A stretch of 64,000 nucleotides of DNA from contig NZ_JBHRTF010000002.1 of assembly GCF_042646205.1 (NCBI RefSeq), positions 682,001 through 746,000 of the forward strand, read 5' to 3'. Origin of the DNA: Cellvibrio fontiphilus_A (GTDB taxonomy: Bacteria > Pseudomonadota > Gammaproteobacteria > Pseudomonadales > Cellvibrionaceae). Below, piece after piece: positions 51,086 through 59,676 of this stretch (position 1 is its first letter; each line of letters opens with the position of its first letter). The notes beneath the pieces were generated by a model. It searched no databases. It saw only the letters and a program-made list of their open reading frames with translations, and was not told the DNA's origin. The position numbers were made by a program, and so were the translations under genes.

Positions 51086-51832
51086 ATGTCTGATTTTCCT
51101 GAATTAACGCCCGACCTTGAAGACGGTGAGCAAGGGTTTCTGATCAAGCCTGAATTCAAGCCCAAGGCGATTCGCAGTTTTGTGATCCGTGCTGGGCGCA
51201 TCACCGTTGGGCAAAAAAATGCTTTTGATACCTATTGGCCAACCTTGGGGTTGAGTTTGTTTAAAGGCCTTATTGACCCGGAGCAGGTGTTTGGACGCAA
51301 AGCCCCGCTGGTGTTGGAAATTGGTTTTGGCATGGGCGATTCGCTGTTGGAAATGGCGCGTAACGAACCTGAAAAAAACTTTATCGGCATTGAAGTACAC
51401 CCGCCGGGAGTTGGGCGGCTTATTAATCTGGCGGGGCAGGAGGGTTTGACTAACCTACGGGTTTACATGGCCGATGCCATGGATGTACTGGAAGATTGTA
51501 TTCCCGACAACTGTATCGATCGCCTTCAGCTTTATTTCCCCGACCCATGGCATAAAAAGAAACACCATAAACGCCGTATCTTGCAGTCAGCCTTTGTTCA
51601 GAAACTGCGCCCTAAACTCGCGCCCGGTGGTTTGTTCCACATGGCAACAGACTGGCAAGCTTATGCCGAGCATATGCTAGAGGTAATGAACGCTGCGCCA
51701 GGTTTTACCACCGACTACAAGGAAACCGGCTACGCGCCGAGACCTGACTATCGCCCTATTACCAAGTTTGAAAAACGTGGTGAGCGTCTGGGGCACGGAG
51801 TTTGGGATATTTTGTTCAAAAAAACAGCATAA
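51086..51832 (+). CDS. trmB: tRNA (guanine-46-N7)-methyltransferase TrmB
   Basis: A 248-residue SAM methyltransferase. It shows the SAM loop LVLEIGFGMGDSLLEMA, FIGIEVHPPGVGRLI, LYFPDPWHKKKHHKRRI (the RNA-binding motif of TrmB) and FHMATDWQAYAEHML near the end, then the C-terminal TKFEKRGERLGHGVWDI. It forms m7G46 in tRNA. The length matches E. coli TrmB. No clear terminator follows. Confidence 0.96.
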   Translation: MSDFPELTPDLEDGEQGFLIKPEFKPKAIRSFVIRAGRITVGQKNAFDTYWPTLGLSLFKGLIDPEQVFGRKAPLVLEIGFGMGDSLLEMARNEPEKNFIGIEVHPPGVGRLINLAGQEGLTNLRVYMADAMDVLEDCIPDNCIDRLQLYFPDPWHKKKHHKRRILQSAFVQKLRPKLAPGGLFHMATDWQAYAEHMLEVMNAAPGFTTDYKETGYAPRPDYRPITKFEKRGERLGHGVWDILFKKTA

Positions 51833-51875
51833 ACTGGCGCATCAAGCCGCTTAAATTGGCACGTTGCACTTTAAT

Positions 51876-51902
51876 TTGTTAATGTAAGCGACTGAATATA
51901 AT
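51876..51902 (+). promoter_or_regulatory. Sigma-70 promoter of the OmpA-family gene
   Basis: A perfect -10 TATAAT (51897-51902) is preceded by TTGTTA at 51876-51881 (15-base spacer; TTTGTT gives 16). The leader would be about 110 bases. Confidence 0.6.
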
Positions 51903-52020
51903 CATGAAACGGATTTCTCGCCGGTGTAGTTATCGATCATTTGATCATTTTTATCAGTTTGGCGGCATAACTTAATAAGCCAAATTGTTTTTTGGAACTC
52001 GCTATTTTCAACGGAGAACT

Positions 52021-53055
52021 ATGACTATGAAACACACAAAAGTATTAGCTTTATCTGCTGTTATCGCTGCTTTGTCAGCGGGCGCCAGCGCAGACAATCA
52101 CAAATTCGAAGTGCGTGCCGAGGGTGGCCGTGTATTTTTTGACGAAGCTCTGGAAGATGCCAACACTTGGGGCTTGGGCTTTGGTTACGTGTTGAACGAA
52201 AACTGGACCTTGGAAGCTGTTGCCAGCAAATGGGACAGCGAAACCCAGGACGCAGGTCTGGATGTAGACGGCACTCAATACCGTTTGGATGCCCTGTACA
52301 ACATCAATACTGAAAGCCTGTGGCGCCCTTATGTTGCCTTCGGTATCGGTGATCAAGACCGCGAGTGGACTACTACCGACTATTCCGAGCGCGACACCCT
52401 GTTGAACCTGGGCGCTGGTGTTAAGCGTGCACTGGGCGGCAACTGGGAATTCCGCACAGACGTGCGCGCCTTCAACAGCCTGGATAACGAGTACACCGAC
52501 CTGGCTTTGAATGCCGGTATCAGCTACCTGTTTGGTGGCTCACCTGCGCCAGTTAAAGCAGCTCCTGCACCAGTAGTTGAAAAAGACAGCGATGGCGACG
52601 GTGTATTGGATTCCAAAGACCAGTGTCCAGATACTCCATCCACCCACAAGGTTGACGCTGTTGGTTGTTCCCTGAAGTTGACTGAAACTGTAGCGATTGA
52701 GCTGAACATCACCTTCGATACTGCCAAGTCAATCATCAAGCCTGAGTTTGAAAATGAAGTGGCCAAACTGGCTACTTTCATGAACCAGTACGCTGACACC
52801 GTTGTGACCGTTGAAGGTCATACCGACAGCCAGGGTTCAGATGCTTACAACCAAAAACTGTCACAAAGCCGTGCTGATTCGGTAAAAGCAGCGTTGATTA
52901 CCAAACATGGTATCGCTGCTGACCGCGTTAACGCTATTGGTTACGGTGAAGCCAAGCCTGTTGCAGACAATATGACTGCAGCTGGCCGCGAGCAAAACCG
53001 TCGTGTAGTTGGTCAGGTTTCTACCAAAGTGACCAAAACCGAAACTCGCAACTAA
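52021..53055 (+). CDS. OmpA-family outer-membrane protein
   Basis: A 344-residue protein. A signal peptide (about 1-22, ending ASA) is followed by an eight-stranded barrel (about 25-180), a hinge with one thrombospondin type-3-like repeat (DSDGDGVLDSKDQCPDTP), then an OmpA C-terminal peptidoglycan-binding domain (about 220-335) with VTVEGHTDSQGSDAYNQKLS and SRADSVKAALI. It anchors the outer membrane to peptidoglycan and resembles OprF-like porins. ATG 52021 follows CGGAGA; ATG 52027 is equally possible. A terminator follows. Codon use looks biased to high expression. Confidence 0.93.
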   Translation: MTMKHTKVLALSAVIAALSAGASADNHKFEVRAEGGRVFFDEALEDANTWGLGFGYVLNENWTLEAVASKWDSETQDAGLDVDGTQYRLDALYNINTESLWRPYVAFGIGDQDREWTTTDYSERDTLLNLGAGVKRALGGNWEFRTDVRAFNSLDNEYTDLALNAGISYLFGGSPAPVKAAPAPVVEKDSDGDGVLDSKDQCPDTPSTHKVDAVGCSLKLTETVAIELNITFDTAKSIIKPEFENEVAKLATFMNQYADTVVTVEGHTDSQGSDAYNQKLSQSRADSVKAALITKHGIAADRVNAIGYGEAKPVADNMTAAGREQNRRVVGQVSTKVTKTETRN

Positions 53056-53070
53056 TAGATTCTTGGTTGT

Positions 53071-53099
53071 AAAAAAACCGGCCTAGTGCCGGTTTTTTT
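53071..53099. terminator. Terminator between the OmpA-family gene and the SDR gene
   Basis: The stem AAAAAAACCGGC / GCCGGTTTTTTT has a five-base loop and T and A tracts on both sides, serving both convergent genes. Confidence 0.9.
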
Positions 53100-53109
53100 A
53101 TTGCGGGAT

Positions 53110-53982
53110 TTAATTTGGTAAAGACAGGTAATCGCGGAGCAATTCCCGATAGCCCAGCCTGAAATCCGGGTAGCGCAGTGTGTAGCCCGTGCTGAGCAAG
53201 CGCTGGTTGCTGATGCGTTTATTGCCGCGCTCGTTGACAGCATCGGCGGCCAAAAAGTCGCTAATGTTCAGTTGCTGTGCGATCCAGCCAACGACTTCCA
53301 TCATGGGGGTGGGGCTGGAATCAGTCGCGAGATAAACAGCGTCGAGCGGTTGCTTTTTGTCCAGCTCAATCAGGTGGGCCAGTGCAGCGGCACAATCCTC
53401 GGCGTGGATGCGATTGGTGAAATGGGGGCTGGCGGAGGCGCGCCGGTTGATTACCTGCTCGATCAAGCGATTCCTGCCGGGGCCATAAATGCCGCTAAAA
53501 CGCACCACACTGCAGTGATATCCGCTGTTGAGCAGGGTCTGCTCTGCTTCCAATAACCGTCTGCCGCTGAATCCCTCGGGCAGGGTGGGCGATGTTTCAT
53601 CCACCCAGCTACCGTCATTCTGGCCATACACGGCAGTGCTGGAGACGAACAGGATCAACCGGGGCGTTATGCCAAGCTCGCGCAAGCTGGCAACCAACTG
53701 CTGGCAGCTCTGCACATAGGCTTGTTGATAGCCTGCATCGCTGCGCTCGGCGGGCGTCATGCTGATCACAATCACATCAGCACCCTCTGCCAGAATGGGC
53801 TGCAGTTCTTCGGGCCGTGTGACATCGCACTGGCGATATTGCAGGTAGTCCAGATCAGCGGTGGCGCGGCGGCGCAGGCCGGTGATGCTATAACCCAGCG
53901 GTGCCATGTGGCGCGCCAGCCGCTGGCCAATATCGCCGCAGCCAATAATGAGTAATTTTGCGCGCGAGTTGGATGAATTCAT
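53110..53982 (-). CDS. NAD-dependent epimerase/dehydratase-like SDR protein (YeeZ-like)
   Basis: A 290-residue extended short-chain dehydrogenase. The nucleotide motif is LLIIGCGDIGQRLARHM (GxGxxG) at about 10-26; LILFVSSTAVYGQNDG holds the catalytic-site Ser and Tyr region; RFSGIYGPGRNRL follows. The Tyr-x-x-x-Lys motif of active epimerases is not obvious (YGQND here), as in the YeeZ group. The substrate is not readable. It is divergent from oxyR and ends at a shared terminator. Confidence 0.82.
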   Translation of the reverse strand: MNSSNSRAKLLIIGCGDIGQRLARHMAPLGYSITGLRRRATADLDYLQYRQCDVTRPEELQPILAEGADVIVISMTPAERSDAGYQQAYVQSCQQLVASLRELGITPRLILFVSSTAVYGQNDGSWVDETSPTLPEGFSGRRLLEAEQTLLNSGYHCSVVRFSGIYGPGRNRLIEQVINRRASASPHFTNRIHAEDCAAALAHLIELDKKQPLDAVYLATDSSPTPMMEVVGWIAQQLNISDFLAADAVNERGNKRISNQRLLSTGYTLRYPDFRLGYRELLRDYLSLPN

Positions 53983-54125
53983 GGTTCGTTCCTTAGGGCG
54001 TCACACTCTAAAAATCATATTGATGTGAAGTTGCATGTGAAGTTGCGTTAATTAGTATTTGATAAAGGTCGCCAATCTGATAGCTTTAGGCTATTCCAAA
54101 TTGGCACAGCTTGTGGAGCCCTATT

Positions 54126-55055
54126 ATGACCCTGACCGAATTGCGCTACATAGTCACCCTGGCCCAGGAACAACATTTTGGCCGCGCGGCCGACCGCTGT
54201 TATGTCAGCCAACCCACGCTCAGTATCGCGGTTAAAAAACTGGAAGACGAGCTGGGGGTAGCCCTGTTTGAGCGCACCAAATCGCGCGTCCAGCCTACAC
54301 CCTTGGGCGAGCAAATTGTCGCTCAAGCCAATTTGGTGCTGGAGCAGACGGCGGCGATTAAAGACCTGGCCGATGCCGGTAAAGACCAGCTCAGCAGCCC
54401 GCTGTCGGTGGGGGCGATTTTCACCATCGGGCCTTATTTGCTGCCCAAGTTTATTCCCCACCTGCAACAGCTGGCGAACAAAATGCCGCTTTATGTGGAG
54501 GAGGGCTACACCCACAACCTGCGCAAGAAGCTGCGCAACGGTGAGCTGGATGTGATTATTGTCGCCCTGCCATTTGTGGAGCCGGACGTAGTTACCCAGG
54601 CGCTTTACGACGAACCCTTTGTGGTGTTGATGCCCAAGGATCACCCCTTGGCTGCCAAAGAGGCGATTGACCCGCTGGATCTGAACAGCGAACAACTCCT
54701 GCTGTTAGGCGAGGGGCATTGCTTCCGCGATCAGGTACTGACCACCTGTCCAAGTCTGCAGCACTCGGCGGACGCCAGTACCAACAGCAGCAATGTGCGC
54801 ACCGCCGCTGAAGGCAGCTCACTCGAAACCCTGCGCCATATGGTCGCTTCAGGCCTTGGCCTGACCATTCTGCCCGCGTCTGCGGCGGAAAGCTCACTCT
54901 ACAGCGCCGAGGTATTGGTCACTCGCCCCTTCACCGAACCTTCACCGAGCCGCACCGTGGCACTCGCCTGGCGCGCCAGTTTCCCGCGCCACAAAGCCAT
55001 TGACGCGCTGCGCACGGCGATCAAGGCCTGTCGGGTACAGGGCGACAAACAATAA
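54126..55055 (+). CDS. oxyR: Hydrogen peroxide-sensing LysR regulator OxyR
   Basis: A 309-residue LysR-type regulator. The N-terminal winged helix-turn-helix (about 1-60) starts MTLTELRYIVTLAQEQHFG with SQPTLSIAVKKLEDELG. The redox-active cysteines fall at Cys199 (GEGHCFRDQVL) and Cys208 (TTCPSLQ), the positions used in E. coli OxyR. Oxidation forms a disulfide and activates peroxide-defence genes. ATG 54126 is chosen over 54111. The recG neighbourhood is as in Pseudomonas, but a parDE pair now intervenes. Confidence 0.95.
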   Translation: MTLTELRYIVTLAQEQHFGRAADRCYVSQPTLSIAVKKLEDELGVALFERTKSRVQPTPLGEQIVAQANLVLEQTAAIKDLADAGKDQLSSPLSVGAIFTIGPYLLPKFIPHLQQLANKMPLYVEEGYTHNLRKKLRNGELDVIIVALPFVEPDVVTQALYDEPFVVLMPKDHPLAAKEAIDPLDLNSEQLLLLGEGHCFRDQVLTTCPSLQHSADASTNSSNVRTAAEGSSLETLRHMVASGLGLTILPASAAESSLYSAEVLVTRPFTEPSPSRTVALAWRASFPRHKAIDALRTAIKACRVQGDKQ

Positions 55056-55088
55056 CAAAGATTGTTATAGTTGGTTATCGGTGGTTAA
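55052..55088 (+). promoter_or_regulatory. Operator-like repeats upstream of parD
   Basis: An inverted repeat ATAACAA / TTGTTAT at 55052-55068 overlaps the oxyR stop. GTTAT or GTTAA then recurs at 55064, 55074 and 55084, exactly 10 bp apart. Ribbon-helix-helix antitoxins bind such phased half-sites, so autoregulation is likely. Confidence 0.6.
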
Positions 55089-55101
55089 CAGGTGATCAGC
55101 T

Positions 55102-55347
55102 ATGAATGTCTCTTTGACGAATCAATTGGAAGTGTTTGTGCAACAGAAAGTAGCGACAGGGATGTATAACTCCGCCAGCGAAGTGATCCGCGAGGCACTG
55201 CGTTTGATGGCTGAAAAGGATGCCGAACAGGCGCTTAAATTGGCCAATCTGCGCGCCGATATCAAACAGGCGGTGGATAGCGTTGCCGCCGGGCAGGCGC
55301 GGGTGTTTGATCCTGATCTGCTTAAAGCGCAGGCGCGAACCCGCTAA
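55102..55347 (+). CDS. parD: ParD-type antitoxin
   Basis: An 81-residue protein with an N-terminal ribbon-helix-helix (MNVSLTNQLEVFVQQKVATG then YNSASEVIREALRLMAEKD). The C-terminal ~35 residues are charged and probably wrap around the toxin. ParD antitoxins neutralise ParE and repress their own promoter; repeats suitable for this lie just upstream. It precedes the toxin gene by 26 bases and follows oxyR by 46. Confidence 0.93.
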   Translation: MNVSLTNQLEVFVQQKVATGMYNSASEVIREALRLMAEKDAEQALKLANLRADIKQAVDSVAAGQARVFDPDLLKAQARTR

Positions 55348-55373
55348 CCAAGTGGGAGGAATGGAGTCCAGAC

Positions 55374-55664
55374 ATGTTGCAGATCGCACCGGAAGCAGAA
55401 CAAGACTTGGTGGATATCTGGCGTTATATAGCTGCAGATAGCCTCATCAATGCCGACAATTTTATCGATACCATTTATGCCAGTGCGTTGCAGCTCGCTG
55501 ACTTTCCTTTGTCCGGTAGAGCAAGGCCAGACTTGGGAGAGCAGATATTTATGTTTCCAATTGAGCGCTATGTGATGTTTTACCAGCCACACACTGATCA
55601 GGCTGGCGGAATAGTCCTCCTGCGTGTGCTGCACTCGGCGCGCGATATAAGCTCCGTTTTCTAA
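55374..55664 (+). CDS. parE: ParE-type toxin
   Basis: A 96-residue RelE/ParE-superfamily toxin. Characteristic segments are APEAEQDLVDIWRYIAADS, FPLSGRARPDLGEQIFMFPI, RYVMFYQP and VLLRVLHSARDISSVF. ParE members usually poison DNA gyrase. The frame is intact and full length, so the module is probably active. The stop lies only 12 bases before the recG start, which suggests that recG may be transcribed partly from the parDE promoter. Confidence 0.93.
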   Translation: MLQIAPEAEQDLVDIWRYIAADSLINADNFIDTIYASALQLADFPLSGRARPDLGEQIFMFPIERYVMFYQPHTDQAGGIVLLRVLHSARDISSVF

Positions 55665-55676
55665 ATCTGACCCATA

Positions 55677-57794
55677 GTGAACTCATCCCTGCGAAATGCT
55701 ACCCTCGACCAAATCCCGGTGACGGCGATTAAAGGTGTTGGTGCCAGTTTGTCTGCTAAATTGGCGAAGATCGGCCTGTTTAGTGTGCAAGATATTCTGC
55801 TACATCTGCCGCTGCGCTATATGGATCGCACCCGTATTACGCCGATTGGTGCGCTCCAGCCGAATAGTAATGTGGTGATTGAAGCCGAGGTGCGCGCCTG
55901 CGACTTGGTGTTTGGCAAACGCCGCAGTTTGGTGTGCAAAGTGCAGGATGGCACCGGCACTATTACCCTGCGTTTTTACCACTTTAATAACGCGCAAAAA
56001 CAGCGGCTGGTACAGGGTACACGCCTGCGCATTTTTGGTGAGACGCGTCGCGGGGCCTCGGGGTTGGAAATGTATCACCCCGAATATGATGAACTGGATG
56101 CCGCTTCGCCCCTGCCGCTCGCGCAGTCGCTCACCCCGATTTATCCCGCCACCGAAGGTCTGACCCAACCGCGTATGCGTTCGTTGGCCCTGCAGGCGCT
56201 GACTTGGCTGGATAACCACTCTCTCAAAGAACTGCTGCCGGAGGCGGTGCGTCGCCAGCTCAATCAGGCGTCGCTTGCCGATGCCTTGCGCTATTTGCAC
56301 CAGCCGCCTACCAACGCCAATATCCAACAGTTGATGGAAGGCGAGCACCCGTTCCAGCAGCGGCTGGCGTTTGAGGAATTGCTCGCCCATCACCTGAGTC
56401 TGTTGCTGCTGCGCCGCGAAACCCAAGCCGATGGCGCCTATCCGCTAAAACTGGATACCAGCTTGCAGCAGCGTTTTGTGGCGGGTTTGGGGTTTAAGCT
56501 CACCCGCGCCCAGAGCCGGGTGGTGGCTGAAATCGCCGCTGATCTGGCTAAGCCGATTCCCATGTTGCGGCTGGTACAGGGCGATGTCGGCTCGGGCAAA
56601 ACCGTGGTGGCGGCGCTGGCGGCGCTGGCGGCGGTATCGGCCGGCAAACAGGCGGCAATTATGGCGCCCACCGAAATTCTCGCGGAACAGCATCGCCTCA
56701 ATTTTGGCAAATGGCTGGAACCGCTTGGCATCAGCCTCGGCTGGCTTACCGGCAAACTCAAGGCTGCGGAGCGGCGCACCCAGCTGGCGGCTATTGCCAG
56801 CGGCGCAGCGCAAGTGGTGGTGGGCACCCATGCGCTCTTTCAAGAGGCGGTGAGTTTTGCCGATTTGGGCTTGATAGTGATTGATGAACAGCACCGCTTT
56901 GGGGTGCATCAGCGCTTAACCCTGTCTGAAAAAGGCACCAATAGCGACGAGAACCGGCGCTTTGGTTTGCTGCGTCCGCATCAGTTGATCATGACCGCAA
57001 CCCCCATTCCGCGCACCCTGGCGATGAGCGCCTATGCCGATTTGGACTGCTCGGTGATCGATGAATTACCACCCGGTCGCACACCGATTACTACCGTGGT
57101 GATCAGCGACAATCGCCGCGAGGAAGTGGTTGAACGGGTGCGTCTGGCTTGCGAGCAGGGGCGACAGGCTTATTGGGTGTGTACCCTGATCGAAGAGTCC
57201 GAAGCGCTGGAGGCCCAAGCGGCCGAGGCGACGGCGGCAAACCTCACCGAATCCTTGCCACAGCAGCGTATCGGCTTGATCCACGGGCGTCTGAAACCGG
57301 CGGAAAAAGAAGCGGTGATGGCGGCATTTAAAGCTAATCAGCTGGATTTGTTGGTGGCTACCACCGTGATTGAAGTGGGGGTGGATGTCCCCAACGCCAG
57401 CCTGATGATCATTGAAAACCCCGAGCGCCTTGGCCTCGCCCAATTGCACCAGTTGCGCGGGCGGGTAGGGCGCGGCTCGGCGGCCAGCCACTGCGTGCTT
57501 TTGTATGGCTCGCCGCTATCGCACAACGGGCGCGAGCGCCTGCGCGTGATGCGTGAAAGTAGCGACGGTTTTTATATCGCCGAGCAGGATCTTGAGCTGC
57601 GCGGCCCCGGCGAAGTCTTGGGCACCCGTCAAACGGGTGAAATGCAATTCAAAATCGCCGATTTGCAGCGCGATGGCCATTTGCTCCCCCAGGTGAAGGA
57701 TGCGGCACTGCTGTTGATGAGTGATTACCCGCAGGCCTGTGAGCAGTTGGTAGTGCGCTGGCTCGGCCATAACCAGCGCTATCTTCAGGTCTGA
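55677..57794 (+). CDS. recG: ATP-dependent DNA helicase RecG
   Basis: A 705-residue branched-DNA helicase with an N-terminal wedge/OB domain (about 60-160, ITPIGALQPNSNVVIEAEVR) and SF2 motor: Walker A GDVGSGKTVVAALAALAAV, DEQHRFGVHQR (DExH), MTATPIPRTLAMS, and motifs V and VI GVDVPNASLMIIENPERLGL (split GVDVPNAS, IIENPERLGL) and QLHQLRGRVGRG. It regresses stalled replication forks. The start is GTG at 55677, without a clear Shine-Dalgarno. It follows the parE gene by 12 bases, where Pseudomonas has oxyR. Confidence 0.95.
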   Translation: MNSSLRNATLDQIPVTAIKGVGASLSAKLAKIGLFSVQDILLHLPLRYMDRTRITPIGALQPNSNVVIEAEVRACDLVFGKRRSLVCKVQDGTGTITLRFYHFNNAQKQRLVQGTRLRIFGETRRGASGLEMYHPEYDELDAASPLPLAQSLTPIYPATEGLTQPRMRSLALQALTWLDNHSLKELLPEAVRRQLNQASLADALRYLHQPPTNANIQQLMEGEHPFQQRLAFEELLAHHLSLLLLRRETQADGAYPLKLDTSLQQRFVAGLGFKLTRAQSRVVAEIAADLAKPIPMLRLVQGDVGSGKTVVAALAALAAVSAGKQAAIMAPTEILAEQHRLNFGKWLEPLGISLGWLTGKLKAAERRTQLAAIASGAAQVVVGTHALFQEAVSFADLGLIVIDEQHRFGVHQRLTLSEKGTNSDENRRFGLLRPHQLIMTATPIPRTLAMSAYADLDCSVIDELPPGRTPITTVVISDNRREEVVERVRLACEQGRQAYWVCTLIEESEALEAQAAEATAANLTESLPQQRIGLIHGRLKPAEKEAVMAAFKANQLDLLVATTVIEVGVDVPNASLMIIENPERLGLAQLHQLRGRVGRGSAASHCVLLYGSPLSHNGRERLRVMRESSDGFYIAEQDLELRGPGEVLGTRQTGEMQFKIADLQRDGHLLPQVKDAALLLMSDYPQACEQLVVRWLGHNQRYLQV

Positions 57795-58102
57795 AATCCG
57801 GTGTATACACAAAAGCGAACTGCATCACATTATTTGGCGATCTGGCGTATGTTTCATCTTGTGAATAAAAATTGTCGTTTTTCTGGCGCATTAATTTCTA
57901 TTATCGGCGTGTTTGTCATTGTGGCCTGTAAAACTCGGCTATGCTTGAAAACGGTAGGCGGGGCGCGCAAGGCGAGTTAACAAATCTTCCCTGCGCTATA
58001 TGAGAAATGATTTTCCTGCTTTACACTCCCCCTTACAAGAAGGTCAGGATTCACCTAACCCTATGTATATCAAACAGTTATCGTCAATGAGAGGAGTAGG
58101 TC
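57795..58102 (+). other. 308-bp gap between recG and the YbaK-HDOD gene
   Basis: It holds a perfect 10-bp palindrome GTGTATACAC at 57801-57810 just after the recG stop, with no T-tract. The rest is AT-rich with no convincing promoter boxes, tRNA or small gene that I can support. Confidence 0.5.
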
Positions 58103-59506
58103 GTGCCAGTCCCTTCCAGTGTTCAGTCATTGCTCAATAAGCAGAATGTGCATTATCAGGTGTCTGAAGTGCCGCTCGATGAGAATGAGAGAGCGCTTTG
58201 GCATGACCAGCATTTACGCACTATGAGCGCAGCCAAATCCGTAATATTGCAAGACGCCAAAGGCCGTGTGCAGGTGATTTATGCCGCTGACCGCCTGTTG
58301 GATCTCAAGGCCGTTAACCGCCAGCTGGGGCGCGAACTTCACGCCGCCAAGCCGGAGGACGTGCACAAGTTTTGCCTGTCCCATAATTTGCAGTCCATCC
58401 CGGCGTTGCCCAAGTTGGCAGGGCTGTTGACGCTGATTGATCGCAGCCTGATTGAGCGCAGTGAATTGCTGGCAGATTCAGGCGATGAGCAGCAGCTGCT
58501 GCGTTTCACCCGCGAAGAGTTCCAGCAAATTATGGAAGATGCGACGGTTTGCGATATAGCCGTACCGCTTGAACCTTTGGAAGTAGACGATACCAGCATC
58601 ACCGATAGCGAGCAGATTCTGGGTGCGGTACGCAATTTCACCCAACTGCGTATCAAGCAGCGCCTGGAGGAGACTCTGGAGCTGCCGCCGCTGTCAGACA
58701 CTGCCCAGCGCATTATCAAATTGCGCGTAAACCCCAATGCCGATATCAGCGATTTGGCACAAATCGTGGAGACAGATCCGAGCCTTGCGGCGCAGGTTGT
58801 TAGCTGGGCGGCCTCGCCCTACTACTCAGCGCCGGGCAAAATCAAATCCATCCACGATGCCATAGTGCGCGTGCTGGGGTTTGATATGGTGCTCAACCTC
58901 GCACTGGGTTTGTCCCTTGGCAAAGCTATGACCATCCCCAAAGAAGGCCCGCACGGTGCGCTGCCCTACTGGCAACAAGCGGTGTACATGGCGGCGACTA
59001 TCGAGGGTTTGGTGACGGCGATTCCGCGCGACCATCGCCCCAGTTTTGGTATGGCCTACCTCTGCGGCCTGCTGCATAACTTTGGCTACCTGATTTTGGC
59101 GGAAGTGTTCCCACCTTATTTCCACAACTACTGTGAACTGGCGGATGCCAACCCCCATGTGGAGCATCAGGTGATTGAGCGCCATTTGCTGGGCATTACC
59201 CGCGAGCAGTTGGCGGCTTCACTCATGTCGCTCTGGTCTATGCCGGAGGAGGTAGTGGTGGGCTTGCGCTATCAGGCTAACCCGCATTACCAGGGTGAAT
59301 ATGCCAGCTACGCCAAATTAATTTTTGTCGCCCAGCGATTGTTGCACCAGCACAATATTGGCCGCGGCCCCAAGCTTGAAATTCCCGCGCAAGTGTTTGA
59401 AGACTTGCATCTGGATCCGGAAAAAGCCTACACCACCGTGGCCAATATCATTGAGAGCAGCGACGATTTAAAGCACATCGCAAACGAATTGGCGCCCCAC
59501 CACTAG
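58103..59506 (+). CDS. YbaK-like domain fused to HDOD domain
   Basis: A 467-residue protein. The first ~140 residues resemble the YbaK/ProX tRNA-editing fold (VQSLLNKQNVHYQVSEVPLD, AAKSVILQDAKGRVQVIYAA, LHAAKPEDVHKFCLSH). Residues about 185-400 are an HDOD domain (LPPLSDTAQRIIKLRVNPNA, DISDLAQIVETDPSLAAQVV, AIVRVLGFDMVLNLALGLSL, YLCGLLHNFGYLILAEVFPP). The start is GTG at 58103 with a GAGGAG Shine-Dalgarno. The fusion suggests a link between amino acid or tRNA state and a signalling output, but no substrate or partner is visible. It stands alone, with a terminator behind it. Confidence 0.82.
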   Translation: MPVPSSVQSLLNKQNVHYQVSEVPLDENERALWHDQHLRTMSAAKSVILQDAKGRVQVIYAADRLLDLKAVNRQLGRELHAAKPEDVHKFCLSHNLQSIPALPKLAGLLTLIDRSLIERSELLADSGDEQQLLRFTREEFQQIMEDATVCDIAVPLEPLEVDDTSITDSEQILGAVRNFTQLRIKQRLEETLELPPLSDTAQRIIKLRVNPNADISDLAQIVETDPSLAAQVVSWAASPYYSAPGKIKSIHDAIVRVLGFDMVLNLALGLSLGKAMTIPKEGPHGALPYWQQAVYMAATIEGLVTAIPRDHRPSFGMAYLCGLLHNFGYLILAEVFPPYFHNYCELADANPHVEHQVIERHLLGITREQLAASLMSLWSMPEEVVVGLRYQANPHYQGEYASYAKLIFVAQRLLHQHNIGRGPKLEIPAQVFEDLHLDPEKAYTTVANIIESSDDLKHIANELAPHH

Positions 59507-59534
59507 TGCGGCGCCAGCATAAGACTGCGTGATC

Positions 59535-59561
59535 AAAAACCCCTTTTGCGAGGGGTTTTTT
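59535..59561 (+). terminator. Intrinsic terminator after the YbaK-HDOD gene
   Basis: The stem AAAAACCCC / GGGGTTTTT has an eight-base loop and a T run. Confidence 0.9.
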
Positions 59562-59676
59562 GTTTATAGTGCCAAGGTTTTTCAGTGGCCGGCGCTGCCC
59601 TGCTTGCGAGTGCCTCAACCAGAGGCAGTCTTGGGCAAGCGATAAGAGCCACCCCAATCAACCAGCGAGAGAACCC

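Noticed and set aside
55102..55664. A mobile element carrying parDE into oxyR-recG
   Set aside because: No integrase, transposase, direct repeats or attachment site flank the pair, so only the insertion of the module itself can be claimed.
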